Below, piece by piece: positions 1 to 7,467 of a stretch of 25,307 nt of DNA; position 1 is the stretch's first letter, and the number at the start of each line of letters is the position of its first letter. Source of the DNA: Pseudomonadota bacterium (GTDB lineage: Bacteria > Pseudomonadota > Alphaproteobacteria > Acetobacterales > Acetobacteraceae); assembly GCA_021808055.1 (NCBI GenBank), contig JAKBCH010000029.1:1-25307 (forward strand), read 5' to 3'. A model generated the notes under the pieces. That model was not told the DNA's origin. It saw only the letters and a list, made by a program, of their open reading frames with translations, and ran no database searches. Position numbers and translations under genes: made by a program.

Positions 1-377
1 AAGGTGAGCCTTCCGCCCCGGTGGTGATCGGCCGCGACCATCTGGATTCCGGCTCTGTCGCCTCGCCCAACCGCGAGACCGAGGCGATGCTGGATGGATC
101 CGATGCCGTTTCCGACTGGCCGTTGCTGAACGCATTGCTCAACTGTGCCTCCGGTGCCACCTGGGTCTCGCTGCATCATGGCGGCGGCGTGGGCATGGGC
201 TTTTCACAACATTCTGGCATGGTGATTTGCGCGGATGGCACGCCCGAAGCCGCAGCAAGGCTGGCGCGCGTGTTGTGGAACGACCCCGCCACCGGCGTGA
301 TGCGCCATGCTGATGCGGGCTATGAGATCGCCCGGGATTGCGCGCGGGAGTTCAAGCTGGACTTGCCGTCGCTCTAA
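1..377 (+). CDS. hutU: Urocanate hydratase (urocanase), C-terminal part, cut by the window start
   Basis: This is the last ~125 residues of urocanase, which hydrates urocanate to imidazolonepropionate in histidine degradation in the cytosol, using a tightly bound NAD+. The family-typical C-terminal blocks are readable: [19 protein letters not shown], then [28 protein letters not shown], then a closing [16 protein letters not shown] segment. The reading frame is open from base 3, so the gene enters from the left and the N-terminus lies outside. It ends with TAA at 375-377. The rest of the hut pathway is not in view. The next gene is 115 bp downstream on the same strand, so a shared transcript is possible but not shown. 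Confidence 0.95.
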   Translation, partial: GEPSAPVVIGRDHLDSGSVASPNRETEAMLDGSDAVSDWPLLNALLNCASGATWVSLHHGGGVGMGFSQHSGMVICADGTPEAAARLARVLWNDPATGVMRHADAGYEIARDCAREFKLDLPSL

Positions 378-390
378 GCGGGGTGTTGGT

Positions 391-423
391 TTGGATTGTT
401 TTATCCAAAGGATACGTAGTATC
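391..423 (+). promoter_or_regulatory. Two adjacent small inverted repeats upstream of the Rid-family gene
   Basis: In the 115-bp gap between hutU and the Rid-family gene there is TTGGAT (391-396) / ATCCAA (403-408) with a 6-base loop, directly followed by GATAC (411-415) / GTATC (419-423) with a 3-base spacer. Neither is followed by a T tract, so this looks more like an operator or promoter region than a terminator. The GATAC half resembles the GATA/TATC repeat in front of the LysR gene at 2342-2353, so a shared LysR-type operator is conceivable. This is inference from short repeats. Confidence 0.3.
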
Positions 424-492
424 GACTTTATGAAACATCAGTCGCCTGCCAATGGTTATGTAGGGCTGTTCCAGCCTGCAGCGGAGTAACAG

Positions 493-900
493 ATGATCCA
501 TAAGCGCATTCGTCCGTTCAACACGAAGGACACCTACCCTGAACAGAAGCTCGATAACGATCTCTGCCAGGCGGTGGTAACCGGCAAGATGATCTATCTG
601 CGCGGCCAGGTGCCGCAAGATTTGGATACGCGGGAAAATGTTGCGGTGGGTGACCCGGCAGGGCAGACAGAAAAGGTGATGCAGAACATTGACCTGCTGC
701 TGCGCGAATGCGGTGCCACGCTGGAGCATATCTGCAAGGTCACGGTTTACATTACCGATATCCGTCACCGCGAGGCGGTTTACCGCGTTGCCGGGCGTTG
801 GCTGAAGGGCGTGTATCCGGTGTTTACCGGTCTCGTCATCGTGGCCCTCGCTCGGCCGGAATGGTTGGTCGAGATCGATGTGATCGCGGAATTTCCATGA
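493..900 (+). CDS. Rid (YjgF/YER057c/UK114) family protein
   Basis: A 135-residue protein with the full Rid-family fold signature: a YLRGQVPQD segment near residues 36-44, a GDPAGQTEKVMQNIDLLLRECGA helix, then KVTVYITD near residues 80-87 and the terminal LVEIDVIAEF strand. Rid proteins are small trimers; the RidA subgroup hydrolyses reactive enamine/imine intermediates using an Arg in a PARST-like segment. Here that segment reads YPVFTG, so the catalytic Arg is replaced by Phe. This argues for a non-RidA subfamily without classic imine deaminase activity. Its TGA overlaps the ATG of the aldolase gene by four bases (ATGA), so the two are probably translationally coupled. Confidence 0.9.
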   Translation: MIHKRIRPFNTKDTYPEQKLDNDLCQAVVTGKMIYLRGQVPQDLDTRENVAVGDPAGQTEKVMQNIDLLLRECGATLEHICKVTVYITDIRHREAVYRVAGRWLKGVYPVFTGLVIVALARPEWLVEIDVIAEFP

Positions 901-1604
901 GCGAAGAGAAGTTACGCGGTGACCTCGCAGCCCTCTGTCGCCTCGCTGCCAAATTCGGGTGGCAGGAGGCAACGGCAAACCATATCTCGCTCGCGGTTTC
1001 AGGTGATGGCACGCAATTTCTCATCAACCGCCGCTGGAGGGATTTTGCTACGCTGAAGGCTTCGGAGCTGGCGCTGCTGGACGGCGATGCCAGTGAGCTT
1101 CCGGAGGATATCGACAGCACCGCCTGGGCGATCCATGGTGCTATCCACCGGCTAGTGCCGCAGGCGCGTTGCGTGGTGCATTTGCACCCAGTCTATGCCA
1201 CCGCACTTTCCTGCCTCAGGGACCCAATCCTTTACCCTGTGGACCAGACCAGCGCGCGTTTCTTCAAGCGCGTTGCCATCGACAGTGCCTATGCTGGGAT
1301 GGCCGATAACCGCGCCGAGGGTGAAAGATTGGCCAAAATACTTGGCAAGAAGAAAATATTGATGATGGGCAATCATGGTTTGCTCAGCATCGGCGAAAGT
1401 GCGGCCGAGGCGTTCGATGCGTTTTATCATTTCGAACGCGCGGCGCGGACCTTGATGCTGGCTTATGGCACCGGCAAAAAACTCAACGTGCTGCAAGACA
1501 AGGTGGCAGAACAAACCGCCCTGGCCTGGGAGAGCGAGCCGGAATTTGGCGAAGCGCATTTCGCGCAGATGCGCGCAGCACTCGATCAGAGTTACCTGAA
1601 CTGA
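897..1604 (+). CDS. Class II aldolase/adducin family protein
   Basis: A 235-residue protein of the class II aldolase/adducin head family, whose members are Zn-dependent aldolases, epimerases or decarboxylases such as fuculose-phosphate aldolase. The start chosen is the ATG overlapping the preceding stop codon; the longer open frame upstream is only read-through in a different frame of the Rid gene. Features seen: TANHISLAV near residue 27-35, the metal-binding HLHPVYATAL pair of His near residue 100, and a third metal His in MMGNHGLLSIGES near residue 157. The FERAARTLMLA helix is also typical. The substrate cannot be read from the sequence. It sits in a two-gene unit with the Rid-family gene and converges on the DUF1028 gene with no gap. 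Confidence 0.9.
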   Translation: MSEEKLRGDLAALCRLAAKFGWQEATANHISLAVSGDGTQFLINRRWRDFATLKASELALLDGDASELPEDIDSTAWAIHGAIHRLVPQARCVVHLHPVYATALSCLRDPILYPVDQTSARFFKRVAIDSAYAGMADNRAEGERLAKILGKKKILMMGNHGLLSIGESAAEAFDAFYHFERAARTLMLAYGTGKKLNVLQDKVAEQTALAWESEPEFGEAHFAQMRAALDQSYLN

Positions 1605-2282
1605 TCACTCGTCACCCGGCACGCCGTAGGATGGTGCTGCCTCCGGGTTCAGCGCCCGCGTGACATAATCATACATTTGTGGCTGCCAGAGTTCCCAAAG
1701 CCGGGCGAGTTCAGCCAACGGTTCATCATGCCAGTCCACCCGTAAATCCGCGATGGGCCAAGCTTCTTTGTCCACCACAATCAACCCGGCGGATTTAACC
1801 GGCCCGGCCTCGCCGCCGGCCACTAGCCCCGCTTGCATCGCGGCGACCACCCGCGCGCCAAGTTCGTCCTCCGGTTTGGTTGCCACGAAGGCCGAGATCA
1901 CCGCGCCGGGCACGCTGGCATTGGCCAGCAAATTTCCGGCGGAAACAGCGTTTGCGGCCTGTGCTGAAGCAAATATACCCAGGGTTTTTGCACCGGAATG
2001 AATGGCAGCAAAGCCTTTCGCGTCCATAACCGTGAGCTGGCGATATGCCGAATAGCTGGCGGCTCCGGTAATTTTTACCATCGCTTCATCAGCGCTCATT
2101 CCGGCGGCCAGAGCATCCAGAAGTTGTGGCCCTAAACGCGGGTCCGTCACGTTCTGGGTGGTGGCAGCCCCTATCCCCGCCCGCGCGAAGGCGCAACGCG
2201 CAGCCACGGCGGGCGAGGAGGATGTTACAGCCACGGCGAATTGCCCGCTACGGGGGCAGCGCGCAACGAGTGAAAAGGTCAT
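1605..2282 (-). CDS. DUF1028 family protein (Ntn-hydrolase-like)
   Basis: A 225-residue protein matching the DUF1028 / COG3342 family, recognised by the N-terminal TFSLVARCPRSGQFAVAVTSSS strand pattern, the GxGAATTQNVTDPRLGPQLLDAL segment, and the central SAGNLLAN and AGGEAGPVKSAGLIVVD blocks. The family is predicted to have an Ntn-hydrolase fold. Thr2, exposed after Met removal, would be the candidate nucleophile, which is inference. The biochemical function is unknown. Members are commonly found beside Rid proteins and amidohydrolases in amino-acid or amide catabolic clusters, as here. It is divergent from the LysR gene across a 102-bp gap, the typical arrangement for a LysR-controlled target. 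Confidence 0.85.
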   Translation of the reverse strand: MTFSLVARCPRSGQFAVAVTSSSPAVAARCAFARAGIGAATTQNVTDPRLGPQLLDALAAGMSADEAMVKITGAASYSAYRQLTVMDAKGFAAIHSGAKTLGIFASAQAANAVSAGNLLANASVPGAVISAFVATKPEDELGARVVAAMQAGLVAGGEAGPVKSAGLIVVDKEAWPIADLRVDWHDEPLAELARLWELWQPQMYDYVTRALNPEAAPSYGVPGDE

Positions 2283-2333
2283 ATAAAAGCTCCTGGGCAG
2301 CCAATCATGGTTTCGGCGGCAATCTTGCTTTTG

Positions 2334-2353
2334 TATAATATTATCTTGTGATA
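2334..2353. promoter_or_regulatory. Divergent promoter/operator between DUF1028 and LysR genes
   Basis: The AT-rich centre of this 102-bp divergent gap contains a consensus -10 hexamer TATAAT at 2334-2339 (plus strand), about 45 bases before the LysR start, and right after it an interrupted inverted repeat TATC (2342-2345) / GATA (2350-2353). It fits the loose T-N11-A pattern of LysR-type operators. On the minus strand a TTGAAC box about 18 bases before TATTAT could serve the DUF1028 gene. The overlap of both promoters with the repeat suggests joint control and autoregulation by the LysR protein. This is inferred from motif position only. Confidence 0.4.
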
Positions 2354-2384
2354 CCTTGGTTCAAATATCCTGATTGATAACGCG

Positions 2385-3302
2385 ATGCGCTTTACGCTGA
2401 AACAAATAAGCTATTTCGTGGCGACGGCAGAGATGGGCAGCATTACCCTGGCCTCGGAGAAGGTAAACATCTCACAGCCTTCAATTTCCTCCGCGATTAC
2501 GGCGCTGGAACACGACTTCGGCATTCAACTGTTCATCCGCCACCATGCGCAGGGGCTCTCGCTCACGGCCGAAGGCCAGAGGTTTTTGCGTGAGGCGAAG
2601 GCGCTGTTGTTGCAGGCGGAGGAAGTGCAAAACGCAGCCTCGATGATTTCCGCCAAAGTGGGTGGCCCGCTGGAGATTGGCTGCCTTTCCACCTTGTTTC
2701 CCTTGGCCATTCCCGAATTGCTTTCGGTGTTCAGAAAGCGTCACGAAACCGCCAGGGTCAACGCTGTGGCCGGCAATCAGACGGAATTATTCGAAGCTAT
2801 GCGCCACGGCCGCATTGCCCTGTTGCTCACATACGACATGAATATCCCCACGGATTTCGATTTTATTCCGATGGCGCCCTTGCCGCCTTATGCGTTTGTT
2901 GGCGCAGACCACCCCTTCGCGCATAGGCGATCTGTGAGCTTGAAAGAGTTTGAAGGTGAGGATTTTCTGCTGCTGGATTTGCCGATGAGCCGGGATTATT
3001 TTCTCTCCCTGTTCCGCGAGGCCGGTATCGCCCCGCATATTGTGGGGCGGTATGCGTATATCGACATTATTCGCAGCCTGGTGGCGCGCGGCGAAGGTTA
3101 TGGGCTGGCGAACGCCCAGCCCATAAACCTTACGACATTAGATGGCCACAAGCTCTCTTACCTGGCGCTTGAGGACAAGTTACGACCGTTGGTTTATGGA
3201 ATCGCCACGCTGAAAGGGTTGCGCCGCACGCCGACTTCGGAAGCCTTTATCGAGCTTTGCCGTGAATTGCTGTTTCAGAAACCACTGCCCGGAACGCGTT
3301 AA
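2385..3302 (+). CDS. LysR-family transcriptional regulator
   Basis: A 305-residue LysR-type regulator. Residues ~2-62 form the winged helix-turn-helix: LKQISYFVATAEMGSITLAS, then the recognition helix around VNISQPSISSAITALE and the wing ending in LSLTAEGQRFL. Residues ~90-295 are the periplasmic-binding-protein-like effector domain (GPLEIGCLSTLFPLAIPELL onward). Such proteins bind DNA as tetramers and respond to a small-molecule inducer. It is divergent from the DUF1028 gene and sits inside a catabolic cluster, so it probably regulates the neighbouring Rid/aldolase, DUF1028, M20 and permease genes. Its stop codon overlaps the stop of the convergent M20 gene within a shared TTAA. The inducer is unknown. 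Confidence 0.95.
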   Translation: MRFTLKQISYFVATAEMGSITLASEKVNISQPSISSAITALEHDFGIQLFIRHHAQGLSLTAEGQRFLREAKALLLQAEEVQNAASMISAKVGGPLEIGCLSTLFPLAIPELLSVFRKRHETARVNAVAGNQTELFEAMRHGRIALLLTYDMNIPTDFDFIPMAPLPPYAFVGADHPFAHRRSVSLKEFEGEDFLLLDLPMSRDYFLSLFREAGIAPHIVGRYAYIDIIRSLVARGEGYGLANAQPINLTTLDGHKLSYLALEDKLRPLVYGIATLKGLRRTPTSEAFIELCRELLFQKPLPGTR

Positions 3303-4435
3303 ACTGTAAGCCCGGCGATCACGCGGTCCAGAAACCTATCACATGCGTCCAATTCGTCCTGGGTCACATACTCATCCGGTTTGTGGGCCCGGTCGATACT
3401 GCCTGGCCCGCATACCACAACCGGTAGGTGCAGCGCTTCCTTAAATAATCCGCCTTCCGTGCCAAAGCCGATCTTGCTGGGTTGCGTGCCGGAAATCTGT
3501 AGCATCTTTCGGGCAAAAGCGTCGTTCTGATCAGTCTCCAGTCCAGGGTATTCATTGGTGATTTCAATCGTGATCCGCCCTTTGCCGTGGCGCGAGGCAA
3601 TTTCCGTCGCCTGGCCGCGGAGTCGCTCCACAAGGGTGCGCGGCTCGTCTCCCGCCACGTTGCGGATCTCGAATTGCATTTCGCAAAATTCCGGCACGAT
3701 GTTTAGCGCGGTGCCACCTTTTATGGTGCCCACCTGCACGCTTGTTGAGGGGAAGGGATAGGCATCATCATGCGCCCCGCTTTCAGCAAGCTCTGTTTGC
3801 AGCGCGTGTGCCGCGCACACCATTTCCGCTGCCAACGAAATGGCATTGCACCCCAATGCCGGGTTGGCGGAATGGGCCGGCTGACCAAAACAGCGCACAC
3901 AGCCTGAAAGCTTGCCCTTATGCCCAAGTGCGATTTTTTGTTCGGTCGGCTCGCCGATCACGCAGCCTTCCGCACGAAAGTTTTCCTTCGCCAGGCGCGC
4001 CAGCAAATCCCGCACGCCAATGCAGCCAATTTCCTCGTCATATGAAAAAGCAAGGTGCAGCGGGCGGGCAAGCTTGGTTTTATGCGCCCTGGCGGCAGCG
4101 CTTAATGCGGCAGCCAAAAATCCCTTCATGTCGCTGCTGCCGCGGCCGTACAGTTTCTGGTCTTTCGCCGTGAGAATAAACGGGTCTGTGTTCCAGGCTT
4201 GCCCTGCGACGGGCACCACATCGCTATGGCCGGAGAGCACAATACCCGCCCCTGTCTCTGGCCCAAAACTTGCCAGCATGTTGAATTTCCCCGGCTTGGC
4301 GCCTGCCATGATATGAATCCGCCCGCCTGAAGCGGTTATTCGAGCCGCACTCCAGCGCATCAATGCTTCATTGCTGTCAGCGCTGACAGTGGGGAAGGAG
4401 ATGAGTGTCGCCAGGGTTTCTGCGGTGCTTATCAT
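3299..4435 (-). CDS. M20 family amidohydrolase, ArgE/acetylornithine deacetylase-like
   Basis: A 378-residue M20A metallohydrolase resembling ArgE, which hydrolyses N2-acetylornithine to ornithine and acetate. All metal and catalytic motifs are present: SGHSDVVPV near residues 68-76, LYGRGSSDMKG near residues 94-104, DEEIG near residues 133-137, GEPTE, the dimerisation-domain AHSANP, and the closing GPGSIDRAHKPDEYV with the last metal His. Length is normal for the family. It lies in a catabolic cluster between a LysR regulator and an NCS1 permease instead of among arginine genes. I infer that it acts on another N-acyl or N-carbamoyl amino acid, or on a ring-opened product of the imported compound, rather than being the biosynthetic ArgE. 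The exact substrate is unknown. Confidence 0.9.
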   Translation of the reverse strand: MISTAETLATLISFPTVSADSNEALMRWSAARITASGGRIHIMAGAKPGKFNMLASFGPETGAGIVLSGHSDVVPVAGQAWNTDPFILTAKDQKLYGRGSSDMKGFLAAALSAAARAHKTKLARPLHLAFSYDEEIGCIGVRDLLARLAKENFRAEGCVIGEPTEQKIALGHKGKLSGCVRCFGQPAHSANPALGCNAISLAAEMVCAAHALQTELAESGAHDDAYPFPSTSVQVGTIKGGTALNIVPEFCEMQFEIRNVAGDEPRTLVERLRGQATEIASRHGKGRITIEITNEYPGLETDQNDAFARKMLQISGTQPSKIGFGTEGGLFKEALHLPVVVCGPGSIDRAHKPDEYVTQDELDACDRFLDRVIAGLTV

Positions 4436-4480
4436 TTGCCTGAATTGTAACGCGGCCCGGCATTGGGGGGAAGCACGAAT

Positions 4481-4537
4481 TTTGCCAAGAAAGCAGGCAC
4501 CTACGGCTTGGTTTGCCCAAGAAATACCCTGGCAAAC
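4481..4537. promoter_or_regulatory. Repeated TTTGCC(C)AAGAAA sites and inverted repeat between M20 and permease genes
   Basis: The 216-bp divergent gap before the permease contains two direct copies of an almost identical word, TTTGCCAAGAAA at 4481-4492 and TTTGCCCAAGAAA at 4512-4524. In addition there is an inverted repeat GTTTGCC (4511-4517) / GGCAAAC (4531-4537) followed by a run of A. Repeated and mirrored half-sites in a divergent promoter are typical of an operator, here possibly for the LysR protein. The AT-rich stretch 4560-4615 nearer the permease could hold its promoter. I see no gene in the gap. Confidence 0.4.
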
Positions 4538-4651
4538 AAAAAAAGGATTGCCTTTGCTTCGGTAAATTCAATGCTGAATAAAGATAGATTAGTGTAAATT
4601 ACCTGTAACATTAAATCACAGTCCCACATCCAGCCTAAAGGACAAAGCCCC

Positions 4652-6034
4652 ATGGCAGCGGAATCTCCAGGAAGAGTCGAGCAGCATACCATTTATCAAA
4701 TTCCGTTGGACCAGCGCCACGGCACCTGGAGGGACCTGTTCACCATCTGGTTCGGCTCGAACATCATGATGCTGACAATTGTCACCGGCGCGTTGGCGAG
4801 TTCGGTTTTCAAGCTGGGTTTCATGAGCTCGTGCCTGTCCATCATCGTCGGCAATCTTGCGGGGGCTGTGTTCATGGCGCTGCATTCCGCGCAAGGGCCA
4901 CGGCTTGGCGTGCCGCAAATGGTGCAAACCCGGGGGCAGTTCGGCACCATCGGCGCGGTGCTGGTGGTGGCCATTGTCATCATTATGTATGTGGGGTTTC
5001 TGGCCTCTAACATCGTGCTTGGCGGGCAGTCTCTGCACACCATCGCGGGCGGCATTGATGAGCATCTGCTGATTGTGTTCATTGCGGTGGTCAGCGTGAT
5101 CGCCACTATCTTTGGCCACGACCTCATCCACGCCTATGCGCGTGTCCTCACCTGGACTTCAGGCCTGGCGTTGCTCGTTGCGTTTATCTGGATTGTCGTC
5201 ATTCATGGCCTGCCGGGCAATTTCATGGCGATGAACAGCTTCAGCGCCTCCGGGTTCTTCAGCATGGTCTCTGTCGGCGCGCTGTGGCAGATTGCCTATG
5301 CGCCTTACGTCTCAGACTATAGCCGCTATATGCCTTATGAAACGGGTGCCAAGCCTGCCTTCTGGGCTTCGTATTGGGGCTGTTCGCTCGGCTCTATCTT
5401 CCCGATGATTCTGGGCGCTCTGCTCGGCCTTGTTGCCGCCAATGGCGACCCAGTGGGCGGGCTCACCACCTTCACCGGTGCCGCGGCCATTCCCATTGTC
5501 GTTATTTTCTCTGTCGGCATTGCCGGTACCAATGCGATGAACCTTTATTGCGGCGTGCTTTCCACCATCACGCTCATCAACACCTTCGTGCCGTCTTGGA
5601 AAGCAGGGGCCGCGGCGCGCACCGTTACCGCCATTGCCATTACCATCATCGGCCTTGCCATTGCGCTGTTCGCGGCCGGCAACTTCCTCACCAACTACAC
5701 CAATTTCATCCTGCTGCTGCTTTATGTTTTGGTGCCCTGGACCGCGATCAACCTGGTGGATTTCTACCTCGTCCGCCATGGCGATTACGACGTTGCCGCC
5801 TTCTTTACGCCTGAAGGCGGTGTGTATGGCCGATTTAACAAATCGGCGATCTTCTGCTATATTCTGGGTATTCTGATTCAGTTGCCTTTTGTTTCCACCG
5901 ACCTTTACACCGGTCCGGTTGCCAAGGCGCTGAATGGTGTGGATCTCTCCTGGATCGTCGGCATACTGGTGATCAGCCCGATTTATTATTTCATGGCCCG
6001 CAAGGCGACACCTAATCTCGCCGCTGCGGAATAA
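4652..6034 (+). CDS. NCS1 family permease (cytosine/purine/hydantoin type)
   Basis: A 460-residue integral membrane protein with about 12 hydrophobic segments, matching the nucleobase:cation symporter-1 family (CodB/PucI/Mhp1 type). The N-terminus has the typical HGTWRDLFTIWFGSNIMMLTIVTGAL signature leading into TM1, the central YAPYVSDYSRYMP segment (residues ~215-230) is a strong family motif, and LVPWTAINLVDFYLVRHGDYD near residues 365-385 is another. The family imports cytosine, purines, allantoin, uracil or hydantoins with H+ or Na+. Which of these applies is not readable. The start ATG follows AAAGGAC. With the M20 amidohydrolase on the other side of a shared promoter region it probably supplies that enzyme's pathway with substrate. 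Confidence 0.93.
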   Translation: MAAESPGRVEQHTIYQIPLDQRHGTWRDLFTIWFGSNIMMLTIVTGALASSVFKLGFMSSCLSIIVGNLAGAVFMALHSAQGPRLGVPQMVQTRGQFGTIGAVLVVAIVIIMYVGFLASNIVLGGQSLHTIAGGIDEHLLIVFIAVVSVIATIFGHDLIHAYARVLTWTSGLALLVAFIWIVVIHGLPGNFMAMNSFSASGFFSMVSVGALWQIAYAPYVSDYSRYMPYETGAKPAFWASYWGCSLGSIFPMILGALLGLVAANGDPVGGLTTFTGAAAIPIVVIFSVGIAGTNAMNLYCGVLSTITLINTFVPSWKAGAAARTVTAIAITIIGLAIALFAAGNFLTNYTNFILLLLYVLVPWTAINLVDFYLVRHGDYDVAAFFTPEGGVYGRFNKSAIFCYILGILIQLPFVSTDLYTGPVAKALNGVDLSWIVGILVISPIYYFMARKATPNLAAAE

Positions 6035-6045
6035 ACAATGAATGT

Positions 6046-6077
6046 CCCGCTCAGTTGCCAGCATCAAACTGGGCGGG
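6046..6077. terminator. Hairpin between convergent permease and lipocalin genes
   Basis: CCCGCTCAGTT (6046-6056) pairs with AACTGGGCGGG (6067-6077), 11 bp with one possible G-U wobble and a 10-base loop. It lies just after the permease stop and includes the stop codon of the opposing lipocalin gene. There is no clear T run on either side, so it is a weak or non-canonical bidirectional terminator candidate. Confidence 0.4.
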
Positions 6078-6629
6078 ATACTCCAGCGGCCCTTGATAGC
6101 CCAGCGCCCTTACCCGCGCCGTTAGCTTGTTTACCTCGCTTGGCGGCGGGTTGGGATTGCGGGTGAGCATGGAGACAATGCTCATGTCCGGCGTGGCGAC
6201 GATAAACCAATGGTAGTTCGCGCCATGATCAAGAATCCAATACGTGTAGGGCAGGGTGAAAATGTGCCATACCTTATACCGTACGAGGATTTTGTTGTTT
6301 TGCCCGGGGTCCAACACAGCAACTGTGCCCTGGAAAGCGCGTTCCTTGCCTTCGGGCGTTCCCGTATGGCACGCATCACGCTGCACAAGCTGACCTTTTG
6401 AATTTGCCAGATACGATGTTGTGCCGGCCACGCAGCCATCTGTCAGCTTCGTTGGTTCACGGCCCACCTCATACCATCGTCCGGTATAGAGCCGCGCCAT
6501 ATCAACGCTTTTCACCGGTTCCGGCGCCATTTTCTGGGGCGGCTGCCCGGTGGCGCAGCCAGCCAATGGCAGGATCAACAGCGGGGCGAGCAAGCTTGTG
6601 GAGCGCATATTTTTGAGCATGTGCATCAT
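6051..6629 (-). CDS. Outer-membrane lipocalin lipoprotein (Blc-like)
   Basis: A 192-residue lipoprotein. The N-terminus has a hydrophobic signal with the lipobox LAGC, giving lipidated Cys at residue ~25. The lipocalin signature GRWYEVGR follows at residues ~50-57, then a single eight-stranded barrel (FQGTVAVLD, KVWHIFTLPYTYWILDHG, YHWFIVATP, MSIVSMLTRNP) and the C-terminal helix region PSEVNKLTARVRALGY. Bacterial Blc proteins bind lysophospholipids or fatty acids and act in envelope maintenance. Several in-frame ATG codons cluster at the start (residues 1, 2, 4, 8) and no strong ribosome site decides among them, so the true start may be up to 7 residues shorter. It is divergent from the DUF6065-like gene. 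Confidence 0.88.
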   Translation of the reverse strand: MMHMLKNMRSTSLLAPLLILPLAGCATGQPPQKMAPEPVKSVDMARLYTGRWYEVGREPTKLTDGCVAGTTSYLANSKGQLVQRDACHTGTPEGKERAFQGTVAVLDPGQNNKILVRYKVWHIFTLPYTYWILDHGANYHWFIVATPDMSIVSMLTRNPNPPPSEVNKLTARVRALGYQGPLEYPAQFDAGN

Positions 6630-6729
6630 ACGCCGGCCTGGCGGCGGTGGATCACATTTGCCTCAGGCAAAATCCGTGTTGTAGAGGCAATTTTACAGTT
6701 TGCCCTACCGACTTTCGGGAATGTCATTC

Positions 6730-7467
6730 ATGAGCATTGTCAAATATCGTCTGTATCAGCCGCGCCTGGCTCCCCGGCGCACGAAAATGGAAGTGCCCGG
6801 CTGGGGTGGCGAGAAACAGCCTCGGCAGGATGGCGCACACGAACAGGGCTGGCATTGCTTGCCTTTTGTTGAAAGCGCGCAATACGGCATTGAGATTTTC
6901 TACCCGTATGAGAACGAGTTGCGCGTCTCCCACCAGGATGGAAAATTCACCTTCGACGGCGATTTCGGGCCGCCGCCCAGCCCTGGCCTGCAATGGCCGC
7001 CTTTTCGTGCTTTTGGCGCGGGTTATTATACCTATCAGCTTTTGCTGGATTTGAAGGTGCCGGAGGGCGTTGCCATCCGCACTGAGCCGCACCCGCGCTA
7101 CTATCTCAGCGCCTCGAATGATGTGCCACTCGCGGTTCCGGCGCTGTTGCGCACATCCTGGTGGCCGATGGTCAATTTCGTGGTTTTCAAAGCCCCACCT
7201 GAAGGGATTACGCATGTTTTTCGGCCTGGCGAGCCGTTCATGCAAATCTGCATTCTTCCCGCCGAGCCTCAGTTCAGTTTGGAACCAATGGGCGAGGAAG
7301 AAGCGGCCGAGCGGGAAATGCAATCCAGACGCATCCACGCCAGCCGCGAAACATTGGGCCGTGACACAAGGTGGACCTCATCAACCAACACTGTGTTCGA
7401 TGGCACATATCGCCGTATCCTCGGTGCCGCCCGCGCCAGAGACCGGGCGGCGGAGGATGAAGGTTAG
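6730..7467 (+). CDS. DUF6065-like protein of unknown function
   Basis: A 245-residue soluble protein without signal peptide or membrane segment. Recognisable pieces are the N-terminal YRLYQPRLAPR, the WHCLPFVESAQYGIEIFYPYE block, FGAGYYTYQLLLDLKVPEGVAIRTEPHPRYY, and WWPMVNFVVFKAPPEGITHVFRPGEPFMQICILP. The pattern reminds me of the DUF6065 family, but that is recalled from memory and not checked. I chose the ATG at 6730, which has GGGA nine bases upstream; an in-frame ATG at 6721 is the alternative. No catalytic motif is evident. It is divergent from the lipocalin gene, and its stop overlaps the stop of the convergent secreted His-rich gene by 4 bases. Confidence 0.75.
   Translation: MSIVKYRLYQPRLAPRRTKMEVPGWGGEKQPRQDGAHEQGWHCLPFVESAQYGIEIFYPYENELRVSHQDGKFTFDGDFGPPPSPGLQWPPFRAFGAGYYTYQLLLDLKVPEGVAIRTEPHPRYYLSASNDVPLAVPALLRTSWWPMVNFVVFKAPPEGITHVFRPGEPFMQICILPAEPQFSLEPMGEEEAAEREMQSRRIHASRETLGRDTRWTSSTNTVFDGTYRRILGAARARDRAAEDEG

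Noticed and set aside
5312..6067. 251-codon minus-strand frame inside the permease gene
   Set aside because: It is antisense to a clear NCS1 permease and gives a low-complexity Asn/Gly/Arg-rich product, typical of a GC-codon shadow.
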